From Lentinula raphanica (lineage: Eukaryota > Basidiomycota > Agaricomycetes > Agaricales > Omphalotaceae): DNA of 64,000 nucleotides. The stretch is from positions 930,001 through 994,000 of the forward strand of contig JANVFP010000004.1 of the NCBI GenBank assembly GCA_027919835.1, in the 5' to 3' direction. Position numbers and translations under genes: made by a program. Under the pieces are notes generated by a model. That model saw nothing but the letters and a program-made list of their open reading frames with translations, was not told where the DNA came from and searched no databases. Below, in pieces: positions 1 through 11,481 of this stretch; positions within the stretch are counted from its first letter, which is position 1; the number at the start of each line of letters is the position of its first letter.

Positions 1-2864
1 ATGATAGTGCTCTTAAAGAACGGCTCCTCCTCAGCAAAGCCTTTTTCAAAACCGAGCAAGCCTTCAACAACGTACGAAAGCACCACTCCCTGCAGGTTCG
101 AGCTAGTCAACATGCGCTTCATGACTTCATATCCTGGATGGACAAGGTACTGCACAACGGAGCTCTCTTTCAACGATCCTTCCTCGGCGGATGCAAGCAA
201 AGACTCCATATCGTAGCTGGCCAGGATCCTTTCGATGAACGCCAGACACAGGTCGTTCATTTGCCATCTTTCTGAGGGACGTCGATATTCTCTCAAGGAA
301 ATTTTGGAGAATACGTTATCAATGACAAAGTTAACGAACGGTCCGATACCAGGGAGACGATATGGCTGGCCAAGTGACTCTGGGATAGTGTTGGTGGAAG
401 CCTGATCTGAGACGCGGTCCTTGAGGGGTATTCGCTTCGGGGTATGTATCAGAGTGCTCAGGAGCTTGAGAAAAGGGATTGTGGCGGGATATAAACCATG
501 GACGGCCTCGATTTCTTCCAGCTCGATCTCAACACCCTTCACAGACATGAAGGAACTTCCAAAACTAACCGTCGCGCCGGCTCGGACATTGATCACTTCC
601 AGCCTCTCCATTAAGGTCCAAACAGCACGACAGATTTCAATTCCCGGTATACCCGCTCCAGGTTGGCAAAAGGCAGCCAATGTCTCGAATATCATTCCCT
701 TCAGCTCTAGAGGTACTCTCAGAGGTATGAGAGAAATCAGAGTGGGAATAGCGCGGAAATGAGCGTGTCCCGAGATCGTTACACGCACTGCGACAGAATG
801 GGTTACGACTGTTGAAAGTAACCGAAGGAATGATTGTGCCAGGAGAACGTCCTGGGGCCCTATCTCATTCTCTTGTCCACGAGTTGACTGTGATATCAAG
901 TTAGACGAGGCTCTGAGTATATTGTGCCGGTTTCCCTGGGGTTCAACGTGAGTGCGAGCACTGTGCCCTGTAGCCCAAGACTCCAACAGTCCGAAAACCA
1001 CGTCCCAAGAAACCGAAGAACCTCCCGAAGGCATCGAGGTTCCCGGAACAACTTCTCCGCCACCTCGCGCCATGAAATTATATGCCAACTCACTACACTG
1101 TTGACCTTTGGATAGTCCTGCTAGCATGTCGTATAAGGCCATAGTCATGTTGGCGTCCTGAGTGTGCGTCGACCAGACAGCCCACTGCAGGAAAGCGGGT
1201 AGACGACCTGCAGTTGTCTCCAAGTACTCGAGATAGTTGGCGCGATTACGTTCAACCTGCGAACCGGCGCCCCAGAATTGAAGAGCAGATTCCGCCGGAA
1301 GGTTGGAGTAAAGCAGCCCGATAAACGAATAGAGCATAGCGATGTCGTTTCTTGGAGACGTTTGCTTTTCCGGTTCCGTAGTCGAAGTGGGACGAAAACG
1401 AGAAGGGTTGGCCCGTGCACGGTCTGTCCGCGCGCTGGCCAGCACCAAGTCCTCTTGACGCTGCTTGATCTTCCGAAGCTCCGACGACGCATGAGTTATC
1501 AAAGAACGGACTATGGCCTCGAACGCATTCAGAACGTAAACCTTGAAATCGTCTGCTGGAACCTCTCGTTGCTCTTGTTGCTCGGGAGAAAGAGTCATGC
1601 CACTCAAAAGAGACGGCGAGAAAGTGACTGTAGATCTCCGGAGCTGTAAGAGAGCCATTGAAAGATATAGAAATATGTCCCCTTGAACGGCATTCCATAT
1701 CTGTACTTCCAGTTCCTCCGTCCGAAACCCTTCAGAATTCTCCAGACTAGGATTCCGATGCCTATGTTCTGTGAGGAAGAGCGTCCATTTCAGGAGGATG
1801 GTAGCTTTTAGGCCGGGTTCTTTCCACTCCGTCGTCGAGTCTAGCTTCTTCGTCATGAAAGAAACGAAGGTTTTGTCGTTGGCAATGTTACTCCGATGAC
1901 GACCACCTAGGGTGTTCGGATCGACCGTGTCGAAGGCTCCCAAGACAGTAGTGAGGACATAGAAAGTCATGCCGTGATTGGGATTGGTGATCATCCATTC
2001 TACCATGGTTTTAATTTCGTTGGAGGACACGACCCCAAGACGCGCAATAAGGTATAAGCAGGTGGCCAAATTTCTTCGTTCGTATTTCAAGGAATCGTAA
2101 CGAGCGTTTGATATGTCGAAACCAAGCGTAGGAGAGCCTGGTAGCAAATTAGACACAAGAGGGATCCTGGCTTCCAACTCCTTACCTTGTTGCGGGAAGA
2201 CCGTGTTAGTTTGCGCACTTCTCCTCGTGTTGTCTGCACGAACTATCACTTTGCCGAGATTTTCTATCTCTTGGAATATTCGACGTGCTAGGGTTATTTC
2301 GCCTCCAGTAGGCAGAGTTTGCGGTTTGATTAGATCGGTTCTGACATAACGGTCTAGATGTTGAAGAAGGGGAGGTGCATCGGAGGATTCTGCAGCTTCA
2401 GAAGCTTCAAGCAGATAGCGTAGACAATCGACCAGGTAGCGGCGACGCGAATGGAATTCTGCAACTGCCAATTCGAGACAGCTGACTGGTGTTATATTGG
2501 GATTCTGGTTCATAATGTGGTGGAGGAGACCGGCCATATATCGCTCGGAACACTCTAGGTGTTGAGATAGAAACACCACTTGTCGTGCAAAATCTGCATT
2601 CACTGCAACTTGCTTCCCATTGATCACAGTTTTTCCTGAATTCGTTGGGTCTATGAGACTACATGAAGAATCGAGATATCACTATGCCGCACCAGCCTCA
2701 ATCTCTTTTTGTTCCTGAGGATTCCTATCTCCAACATTGAAGACATTGACCAAACGCGATTTGTGAACCATCAAAGAATCAAAAAGTTCCTGGTCGATAT
2801 TTTGAGACCCATGATCACCAAGCGCGGTTATGAGTAATGTTCTGAGGTGAGAAATGGTCTCCAT
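1..2864 (-). CDS. NUP192: Nucleoporin Nup192/NUP205, 5' part (runs off left edge)
   Basis: Inner-ring scaffold nucleoporin; in known systems it binds Nic96/Nup93 and Nup53 at the nuclear pore. The first exon (2864-2693) is followed by a 57-bp intron (2692-2636); from 2635 the frame stays open to the window edge, about 880 codons. The N-terminus carries the family block: HKSRLVNVF, then NPQEQKEIEAG joined across the intron to KTVINGKQ, then DFARQVVFLSQ. Beyond it come long helical stretches such as TEEWKEP-like and LLKWTLFLTE segments, without low complexity. The start ATG at 2864 (METISHLRT) fits the short N-terminus of the family; a TAA lies upstream in frame, although an upstream exon could be spliced in. 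It is divergent from the surface-protein gene 526 bp away. The family call is from remembered conserved blocks. The C-terminal half is outside the window. Confidence 0.85.
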
Positions 2865-3390
2865 TGGCTTCCCCCGTCGCGCTTCCGAGCCAATAACTTG
2901 GAGAAGAGAAAGAGAGTTGTAAAGCGCGTTCAACAAGCGCGTAACTCTTAGGGTTAGGGCTTAGACTTGATCTCCGAGTCCCGGGCCGAAAACTCGACGT
3001 CAAGATCCCGGCATGATTATCCACTGGGCCGGGACGTTTTTTCAAGGTACTACCAGGCTTGCTTGAGTGGAAAGGTATCTTCATCTCTTACACGAAGCTC
3101 CCTATGAATACTCAGACGCTCGCAGGTACTGAGGCAGAAATTCTCGCCGGAAGGCTCTGTCTGGACTCTGTTGATATGTCAATGAATTGATTGACGAAAT
3201 CCGTGCTCAGCTTCATTGAAATGTGTACTATGATTCAAGGAAAACAAAGTGCTTGTCAGTCATGTCAAATCTATCTTCCGTATGATTCGGTGGACTGGGC
3301 GCTGAGGAAGGAAGGTGTATAACGTCTTTTCTCAGCGCTCCGTATCATAACTTCCTTTTTTCTCTCCTTCTCAGTTAACCCGCTCGGTTC
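2865..3390. other. Divergent intergenic region
   Basis: Holds the promoters of the nucleoporin (-) and the surface protein (+). It contains two perfect TTAGGG units at 2948-2959 and a pyrimidine-rich tract just before the ATG at 3391. No coding signal was found. Confidence 0.5.
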
Positions 3391-5216
3391 ATGAGCAACT
3401 TTTTCATTGTAGATGACCAGGATGCGTCCATAAAATATACAGGCAAGTGGAAGTTAGCTGGTCAGCAGATAGATTACAGCCAGACAGCCTCTGCTGGCTC
3501 CTCCGGCGCCACAATGTCGTTTTCTTTTTCAGGTAGGCCTCCCCCCGAGTTGTTGATCGTTGACTGATGATATTCACCAAGGGAACTTCATAACCGCTGT
3601 GGGGGATATCTATACTGGGGAGAGCTGCAACGCTACCTTTAACATCGATGGATCTTTGACCAACTTTACATCTCCCGGACCTACTATGGATCACAACCTG
3701 TATCAACAAACCCTCTTCACATCGCCAACTCTCGATGATGGCAATCACACACTCATTTACACAGTCGAAACATGCAATGACACACAACCAGCTCTTTGGC
3801 TAGACTATCTTTTATACAACACCTCCACCTCGCCAGTAATTGGTGGGACCGCCTTCTATGATGATCGAGACTCGCGTATAGCGTATACAGGCGCCTGGAA
3901 TTCAACCTCGGAGGACAATAGTTTCCGAGGGACTATAACTGGTTTGGAACAAAATGGTTCTCTCTTGTTCGACTTTCAGGGTGTGTGAAGGTGTTCGTGT
4001 AAGATACTCTTTCTCTCCTTTTAACCTTCAAGATTGTAGGCACATCGGTCCAAGTCTTCGGGCGCCTGGACAACACCTCAATCGGGCAGATAACGGACTC
4101 GATTTTCTCAGTCGACGGAACCTCCCCAGTGACATTCACTGCTGTTACATCCAGTAATATAGCACATAACAAGCAGCTCTATGCCTCTCGCACTCTTAAT
4201 CAGGGCCAGCACAGATTGACCGTCAATAATACAGGCAGTCTTCCACTGTGGGTCGATTATATACTCGTTCGAGGACAGACTACGACAGGCAATACACAAA
4301 TTGCCAACAACACGGGAAATTCTCATGCTCACACACTATCTGTCCTCGTCGGATCGGTCGTGGGGGGCATATGTGGGATCCTTCTGATCATCACAATCAC
4401 GATCTTGTTATATCGAAGACGATATAAATTTTCGTTCATCAAGCGTTTCGAGAACAAATCAGGCCAGCAAGATTATAGCTCTACTGACAAAGCGGGTAAG
4501 GTATACTCTTACAGGTTTATGTGGAATCAAATACTGACATCTCCTTGTCAGACATGGACGAGATCATGGTACCCCATCGTCCACAATTCAGAGCCCATCA
4601 AGCCAGCTCGTCTTTATCCAAAGCTAGCAGTGTCTACGAGTCCGAACAACGTTCTTTAACTCATCGTCAACCACCATTACTCTCCTCACAAGATGCTTAT
4701 GATACCTCCATATCGGGTTCAGACGCTTCAGAATCCGGCTACAATGAGGTCACTCATTTCGAGGAACGCTTACACCCCCAATCATCTTACGAAGCGAGCT
4801 ACATATCCATGCCGAATCCGTATTCCACACGACATAGTCATCGATCCTACTCCGAAAGCTCAGTCGCGTACTACTCGGTCGCTGCAGATGATTCCGACAT
4901 GCGTTCGTCTTCGTACGCTCATACAAGCGCAATGCCACCTCTGACCAATACCCCCTCCGAGAATATGTCTTCAAATGGTTATGGGTTTAACTTCATTCCC
5001 ACTCGCCATTTACAGTCAGCCACGGTACATGAAGATCAATCATCTGAGGCAGATATTAAACAGCGCCAGGGGCAATTTTTCGTCCTATCGGTCGATGGCT
5101 TGACTGCGTCACCACTGGTGCATACTGACAGTGGGATTCGTCTTCATGACTCTCCTAGGCATGGTTCGGGCTCACACTCACAACCAGAGTTACCACCTGT
5201 GTACACAGAAGAGTAA
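3391..5216 (+). CDS. Single-pass surface protein with two related beta-rich ectodomains
   Basis: Four exons (3391-3532, 3582-3980, 4040-4495, 4552-5216) give 553 aa. Domain 1 (about 1-125) and domain 2 (about 130-270) repeat the same pattern: an opening VDDQDASIKYTGKW or YDDRDSRIAYTGAW, a central CNATFNIDG or DSIFSVDG strand, and a closing LWLDYLLY or LWVDYILV. Many NxS/T sites suggest glycosylation. One membrane helix (SVLVGSVVGGICGILLIITI) is followed by basic YRRRYKF and a roughly 240-residue Ser-rich cytoplasmic tail ending PPVYTEE. No signal peptide is visible at this ATG; the helix may act as signal anchor, or an upstream exon may be missing. Proteins of this layout are common in agarics; their function is unknown to me. 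A surface sensor or adhesion role is inference. Confidence 0.8.
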
Positions 5217-5430
5217 TTTACTACTTAGTCTGTCATTTGTGGATACACCCGACACTTCATTATATTTCCAGGGATTGTCTTCGAGTATAGCAGAAGAAGA
5301 CGTAAATTGAGCTTGTAGTATGCCAATATTACTGTGTACAACTGAGAAAGATGTGGGCCCGTATTAGTACGACTACGAGAGCAGTCCCCGAGAGAACAAG
5401 TCAAAGTCCAAAGTCCAACGTTTTCAGGTA

Positions 5431-6622
5431 TCAGGCTTTCTCCCGCATCAATGCCTCACAAAGACTCCAAAAATCACCTCCCAACTTTCCATCCTTGTCT
5501 TCTGCGAGGGAATTTTTGGATTTCAGTTGGCCGACAGGAAAGAGTAACGCAGCTCTGCGATTTAAATGGGGTTTAGTACTAATGCGAGATAAGTGCAGGT
5601 AAGAGAGAAACACTGCTTACTTCAGGTCTTTTTCTTCCACTTCCGGGGATGTGGCTGCATAGAGCTGCGACAATGCACCCTGCTCCGGGGTCTTGGAGAA
5701 GGTGGCGAGGAGAGACCATAAGTACATACCGCGCGCCATGTCGGTGGCTACGATGCCAGGATGAATAGAGAGACAGTATGCGTTGGTTATCCCAGACTCA
5801 GTGAAACGCTTTTGCACCTCGTTTGTCAGCAAGATATTCTATAAACCGAGAAGTAAGTTGAAAATCATCGTGTCATCATGGTCAGTGGCCGCTTTCAACC
5901 TGCAAGGGGCTGGGGACTAACCGTCAATTTTGATAGTGCATATCTCTGCATAGCCAAGCATGTCTTTTGGTTCAAACCCTCAATAGATGTAAAATCAGGT
6001 TTGGTAGTGGAGGCCATAGCATAACCTGCCGATGAGACGTTCACTACTCGGACATGTGAATCCGGGATCGCTGCAGATTCTTTGAGCAGAGGAAGCAAAG
6101 TGACTGTCAACGCGAAATGACCGGTTCCATTGCATGCTTGAATTTCGATTCCATCAGGACTAAGCTGATAAGGGGTTGCCATCTGCACAACAATGATTAT
6201 TGAGATGCACAAATACGCCAGCAAAATTGGTGGTTGTACATACAATACCCGCATTGTTCACCAAGATATCCAGCCTCTGTTCGCGTCGCATGAATTCTTC
6301 GGCCGCTTGTTTGCAGGATTTGAGACTCAAGAGGTCAAAATTGATGTATTCAATCTCCGATTGAACGTCTGGGGCTAGTTCTCCCTCTATCTTCTCAATG
6401 GCTGCGAGAGCGCGTGCTTCTGTTCGACTTAGCATACTAATGACCTCGTTAGTTCAATGGGATTTCGATCTTCATGAGCAGAAGAAATGCTCACTATACA
6501 CGGGCACCCTTCCGAGCTAGTTCTCGGACAGTGATATACCCAATCCCAGTGTTCCCCCCTGTCACGATCGCGACACGACCAGCCAGGTCGGGGATGGAGG
6601 AAACGTCCCAAGTGCGGACCAT
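5431..6622 (-). CDS. Short-chain dehydrogenase/reductase, tandem copy 1 (intron-loss copy)
   Basis: NAD(P)-dependent oxidoreductase of the classical/retinol-dehydrogenase-like SDR type; substrate unknown. Five exons (6622-6495, 6436-6244, 6182-5922, 5838-5621, 5554-5431) give 307 aa. Motifs in order are TGGNTGIG (cofactor glycine motif), NNAGI, VVNVSSAGYAM (catalytic Ser), YALSK (catalytic Tyr/Lys) and HPGIVAT. Copies 2 and 3 have a sixth exon boundary after HPG..AT..ARG. Here the intron is gone: its first bases (GTATGTAC) are read as codons Met-Tyr and about 10 following residues are deleted, all in frame. The start MVRTWDVSSIPDL is shared with the sister copies. It is convergent with the surface-protein gene (214 bp). 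It looks functional, but the loop after the PG motif is altered. Confidence 0.88.
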
Positions 6623-7404
6623 AGTTAGTGAGGGAAGGCGAGGTAGGATGTCAGACTGAAACTACTGAGGATGTAGGGAGACCTTCTTTTTATTCCCCTA
6701 CTCAAGAATTGAAAGCAATGTTACATGAAGGCCACAAAATACACTGTGCCCACTGCCGCGGATGATTAATGGACTTCAAGATGAGTGGGGGACTGGAGTC
6801 GGTGATGAAGTGATCAACATTACACTCTGCCGCCTCCGTGCCGGGCTGTATACGTGTGCATCGGCTTGCATCGGCAGAGCCCGAGGTCTTTTTCGTACAC
6901 TGACAGAGCTCGCTACTAATCACCAAACACCATCCTAGAAGCCAACGCAGGTCAACGACAATCCTCTTGCGCTTTGGCCTGCCAACAATTTTCTTCCTGA
7001 ATCCTGGAACCTGGGCTTCGGAATTACCTTTAATTGAACAACAGTGGACACCACCTCTGCCAATTACGAGACTCCCAATTCCTCAGGATGATATCTTCTC
7101 AAGTGACTCGTCGACTTTTTTCCGCTATGTTCAAACTTTTTACATTGTTTATAGCCTCTCAGATCTCATCCCTTGAATGGGGGGTTGGGAGTGTTATTAG
7201 TTGGGCCATGTGTGACGGAATTTCAAGCTACTAAAAGTGTTATACTTTGCAGAGATCTGACAGATCATGAAGCCAGGAAGTCAGATAGAATAATTCAAGT
7301 ACTAACAGCCCTGGTAGTGGGTACAACTCATCTGCATCAATGACTGTCACAGATATCCAAAAGAAACAAATGGTAAACAAGTCCGAGTCCGAAATTTGCA
7401 ACAA
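6623..7404. other. Intergenic spacer between SDR copies 1 and 2, part of the repeat unit
   Basis: Upstream region of copy 1 and downstream region of copy 2. The block 6720-6915 is alignable with 8755-8940, including a shared stretch reading GATGAAGTGATCAACATTAC. The block about 6975-7195 resembles 9090-9300. No gene was found; short open frames here are not conserved between the copies. Confidence 0.6.
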
Positions 7405-8671
7405 TCAGGCTTTCTCCTGCATCAATGCCTCACAAAGACTCCAGAAATCACCTCCCAGCTTTCCATCCTTGTCTTCTGCGAGAGAGTTCTTGGATTTTAG
7501 TTGACCAACAGGAAAGAGGAACGCAGCTCTGTGATGATGGTAATTAGTAATGCGAGATAACTGCAGGTAAGAAAGGAACAATAAGTACTTACTTCAGGTC
7601 TTTTTCTTCCACTTCCGGGGAAGTGGCCGCGTAGAGCTGCGACAATGCACCCTGTTCCGGAGTCTTGAGAAGCCTGGGTGCAGCCTTCGACAAGGTGGCG
7701 AGCAGAGGCCATGATTGCGAGGGACCTATTGAGTGAACATCATTCAATCAACATTACAGCAAATTCGCCTCGGAGGTACTGTAGGGGTACATACCGCGCG
7801 TCAATTCGGTGGCTACAATGCCAGGATGAATAGAGAGACAGTATGCATTGGTTATTCCGGACTCAGTGAAACACTTTTGGACCTCGTTCGTCAGCAAGAT
7901 ATTCTATAAACCAAGAAGTAGGTTGTTAACAATCTCGTCTGGCCACTTTGCAACCTGCAAGTGGCCGGGGACTAACCGTCAATTTGGATAGTCCATATCT
8001 CTGCATGGTCGAGCATGTCTTTTGGTTCAGACCCTCGATAGATGTAAAATCAGGCTTGGTAGTGGAGGCCATAGCATAACCCGACGATGAGACATTCACT
8101 ACTCGGACATGGGAATCCGGCATTGCTGCAGATTCTTTGAGGAGAGGAAGCAAAGTGACAGTCAATGCGAAATGACCGGTCCCGTTGCACGCTTGGATTT
8201 CGATTCCATCAGGACCGAGTTCATAAGGGGTTGCCATCTGTAGACATTGAATGTTGAGACGCAGGAAGAGGCTAGCAAAATCAGTGGTGGTACATACAAT
8301 ACCCGCGTTGTTGACCAAAATATCCAGCCTCTGCTCGCGTCGCATGAATTCTTCGGCCGCTTGCTTGCAGGATCTGAGACTCAAGAGGTCGAAATTGATG
8401 TATTCAATCTCAGGTTGAACATCTGGGGCTAGTTCTCCCTTTAACTTCTCAATGGCTGCGAGAGCGCGCGCTTCTGTTCGACTTAGCATGCTATTGCCAA
8501 CTTCGTTACAAATTGAATATCCATGAAGAGCAGAAAAGCGTACTATACACGAGCACCCTTCCGAGCTAGTTCCCGGACAGTGATATACCCGATTCCAGTG
8601 TTTCCCCCTGTCACGATTGCGACGCGACCAGTCAGGTCGGGGATGGAGGAAACGTCCCAGGTGCGAACCAT
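7405..8671 (-). CDS. Short-chain dehydrogenase/reductase, tandem copy 2
   Basis: Same family as its neighbours. Six exons (8671-8544, 8490-8298, 8237-7977, 7903-7795, 7725-7593, 7528-7405) give 315 aa. Cofactor motif TGGNTGIG, NNAGI, VVNVSSSGYAM, catalytic YGLSK and HPGIVATEL are all present. Intron positions and phases match copy 3 exactly, so this six-exon layout is probably ancestral to the array. The exon-1 donor is GTACGC, where the other copies have GTGAGC. The loop PSQSWPLLATLSKAAPRLL after the PG motif is intact, unlike in copy 1. The substrate cannot be inferred. Flanks are co-duplicated with the gene, so regulation is probably similar across copies. Confidence 0.9.
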
Positions 8672-9439
8672 AGTTAGTGAGGCAGGAGATCAGAATGAAG
8701 CTGTTGAGGATGTAGGGAGACCTTTTTATTCACCCTACTCAAGCATGGAAGGCAACGTTACATGAAGGCCATGAAATGGACTGTGCCCACTGCCGCGAAT
8801 GAACTTCAAGATGCAGTCGGGGACTGTCGGTGATGAAGTGATCAACATTACACTCTACCGCCTCCGTGCCGGGCTGTAAACGTGTGCATCGGCAAAGCCC
8901 GAGGTCTCTCTTTCTGAGTGTACTGAGTCCCTCGCAACTTGTTCGCGCAGGGGGCCCTGGCGTACTATAACCTTTCCAAATGTAACCTTGTAAGTAGGTC
9001 CAAAAATTACTACATATACCGTACAAAACCCTTAACAGAAGCAGACAACAAGCTAGAAACCCAATGCCATTCTCAACCATAATTCTCTTGAGCTGAGGCC
9101 TGCCGACACTGGTCTTCCCAGTAGGACCTGGATTTCGGATCCGGAGTTACCTCTAATTGAGCGACAGTGGGCACCACCTTTGTCATTTACGAGACCTACA
9201 GAGCTAGAACTTAGAAGAACCCTCAAACCCATGATCTTTTCCCCGCTATTATTTACATGATCTTCGTAGCCTCCCACCCCAATGGGGGATTGGGATTATC
9301 ATTAAAGATTAGTAGGGCCATGTGTGACAGAATTACAGATTATTATTATACTCTACGGAGATCATGAAGTCCATCCGACGCGACAGAGATCCAAAAGAAA
9401 CAAATGGTATAACAAGTCCGAGTCCGACGTTTGTAAGGT
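8672..9439. other. Intergenic spacer between SDR copies 2 and 3, part of the repeat unit
   Basis: Promoter side of copy 2 (8755-8940) matches the promoter side of copy 1. The part near 9380-9440 matches the 3' flank of copy 2 (AGATCCAAAAGAAACAAATG is nearly identical at both). No independent gene was recognised. Confidence 0.6.
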
Positions 9440-10719
9440 TCAGGCTTTCTCCTGCATCAACGCCTCACAAAGGTTCCAGAAATCACTTCCTAACTTTCCA
9501 TCCTTGTCTTCTGCGAGGGAATTCTTGGATGTTACCTGACCGACAGGAAAGAGTAATGCAGCTCTGTGCAATAGACATTAGCAATGCCAAGTCCGAAGAA
9601 GTGCAAGAGGAACATTGCTCACTTGAGGTCTTTTTCTTCTACTTCCGGAGATGTAGCCGCGTAGAGTTGCGTCAAAGCGCCTTGTTCCGGGGTCTTGAGA
9701 AACCTAGGTATAACCTTCCATAATGGCGCCATGAGAGGCCATGATTGTGAGGGACCTAATGAGTGAACACAAATCAATCAACTTAGGAGGCAATCGACTT
9801 CGAAGGTAACATAGGTACGTACCACGAGCCAATTCCGTAGCTACGACGCCAGGATGAATAGACAGACAGTATACGTTCGTTATTCCAGACTCAATGAAAC
9901 GTTTTTGGAGTTCGTTCGTCAACAAGATATTCTTCAAGTGCAGGAAGATGATGTTAGCGATCATATCGTAATTTTCCAAACCGCAAACCGCTCTGAACTA
10001 ACCGTTAACTTTGAAAGCCCATATCTCTGCATGGCCGCACACGTCTTCTGGTTCAAACCCTCGAGAGATGTAAAGTTAGGTGTGGTGGTCGAAGCCATAG
10101 TATAACCTGATGATGAGACGTTCACTACTCGGACATGGGAATCCGGCATTGCTGCAGTTTCTTTGAGGAGAGGAAGCAAAGTGACAGTCAACGCGAAATG
10201 ACCGGTCCCGTTGCACGCTTGGATTTCGATTCCATCAGGACCGAGTTCATAAGGGGTTGCCATCTGTAGACATTGAAGGTTCAGACCAGACGCACGAATA
10301 CGCGAGCAAAATCAGTGGCTGTACATACAATACCTGCATTGTTGACCAAGATATCCAGCCTCTGCTCACGTCGCAAGAATTCTTCGGCCGCTTGCTTGCA
10401 AGATTTAAGACTCAAGAGATCGAAGTTGATGTAAACGATCTCCGGTTGCACCTCAGGGGCTAGTTCTTCCTTTATCTTCTCAATGGCTGCGAGAGCGCGT
10501 GCTTCTGTTCGACTTAGCATACTATTGGCCTCGTTAGTTTGGGATTTCGATCTTCATGAGCAAAAGAAATGCTCACTATACACGAGCACCCTTCCGAGCT
10601 AGTTCTCGGACAGTGATATATCCAATTCCAGTGTTTCCTCCCGTCACGACCGCGACACGACCAGTAAGGTCGGGAATAGAGGAAACGTCCCAGTGGGTTG
10701 CGGCGGAGGTGCGGACCAT
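9440..10719 (-). CDS. Short-chain dehydrogenase/reductase, tandem copy 3
   Basis: Six exons (10719-10577, 10521-10329, 10263-10003, 9931-9823, 9755-9623, 9563-9440) give 320 aa. Motifs: TGGNTGIG, NNAGI, VVNVSSSGYTM, YGLSK, HPGVVATEL. The N-terminus carries a 5-residue insertion (SAATH) after MVRT, an exact 15-bp addition. Residues in the loop after HPG differ most from copy 2 (PLMAPLWKVIPRFLK versus PLLATLSKAAPRLLK), which may mean altered substrate preference; that is inference. The reading frame is intact throughout. It is the most upstream, and by the loop and C-terminal differences (PVGQVTSKN) the most diverged, member of the array. Confidence 0.9.
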
Positions 10720-11481
10720 GGTTAGTGAAGGAGGGAAATCAGAATGAAGCTACCAAGGACCAAGAGGTATGCGGACTTTTTATTCGCCCATGGGAGGCCA
10801 CGAAATGCATGCCGAATGAACTTCATCGTAGTCTGGATGAAGTGATTGACATTTAGTAATCACACCGTGCCGGACCCTTGCCGAGGGGTATACGCATGCT
10901 CCGGCTTCCTTCGGCAACGCTCGATGTCTCTTTCAAATTGTCTTCGAAGATCCCAGCAAGTACTGGGTTATAACCTCTCCCAATGTAGACACTACGCAGC
11001 GTCTGCAGCAAGTAAGTTATGCTTTTGCTTTGTTCTGAAGACATTCTCATATGAACTCACCATACAGAACCTGCTGCACCTGCCCAAAAAGCTAACACCC
11101 AACCACAATCCTCTTGCGCTGCCGACACTGTTCTTCCTGGGCTAAATTACCTTAAGAATCAACCACCAGTACTTGCGCTTCCTGATTCAGAGTATCCGCC
11201 CTGGCTGTGGACAATCTTGCGGCCGAAAGAATTGGAAGACGATGGTCCAGGGGGGAGAAAGGAAAGGATGGAGAGAAGAAAAGAAAATAAGCAGAGGATA
11301 CGAGAGAGAAATTTCATGTCGACACAATAATATCCAAGTCTGTAAGTCTCACTATATTCGTGCACAGATTTATCATTTACGGTGGTTCAGACATGAACAT
11401 CTCAACTACCGTATCAACTATTCAGGATGGTGGCTTTCCTGCTAATGTGATTCTACGTGAAAAAACACATTGGACGTATTT
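10720..11481. other. Intergenic region upstream of SDR copy 3
   Basis: Contains the diverged promoter block of copy 3 (about 10790-10935; GATGAAGTGATTGACATT compares with the copies 1 and 2 block) and the decayed end of the duplication unit to about 11200. The rest, to the permease stop, shows no gene. Confidence 0.5.

Larger units (their letters stand above)
5390..11200. repeat. Three-unit tandem gene duplication (about 2.0 kb per unit)
   Basis: Stops of the three SDR genes lie at 5431, 7405 and 9440, giving unit spacings of 1974 and 2035 bp. Similarity includes exons, several introns, the 3' flank (AAGTCCGAGTCCGA-type sequence just after the stops) and 5' flanks. A decayed remnant of the spacer (CTGCCGACACTGTTCTTCC near 11118) marks the right limit. 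Confidence 0.8.

Noticed and set aside
1252..1698. 148-codon open frame antisense-side to the nucleoporin
   Set aside because: It lies within the nucleoporin exon in another frame; composition is Ser/Arg-rich shadow and no family pattern is seen.
2815..3084. 89-codon frame as an alternative N-terminus for the nucleoporin
   Set aside because: It is in a different frame from the conserved N-terminal block and has no family resemblance.
6967..7176. Small plus-strand frame in the SDR spacer
   Set aside because: Not conserved in the duplicated spacer at 9.1-9.3 kb, so not under coding constraint.
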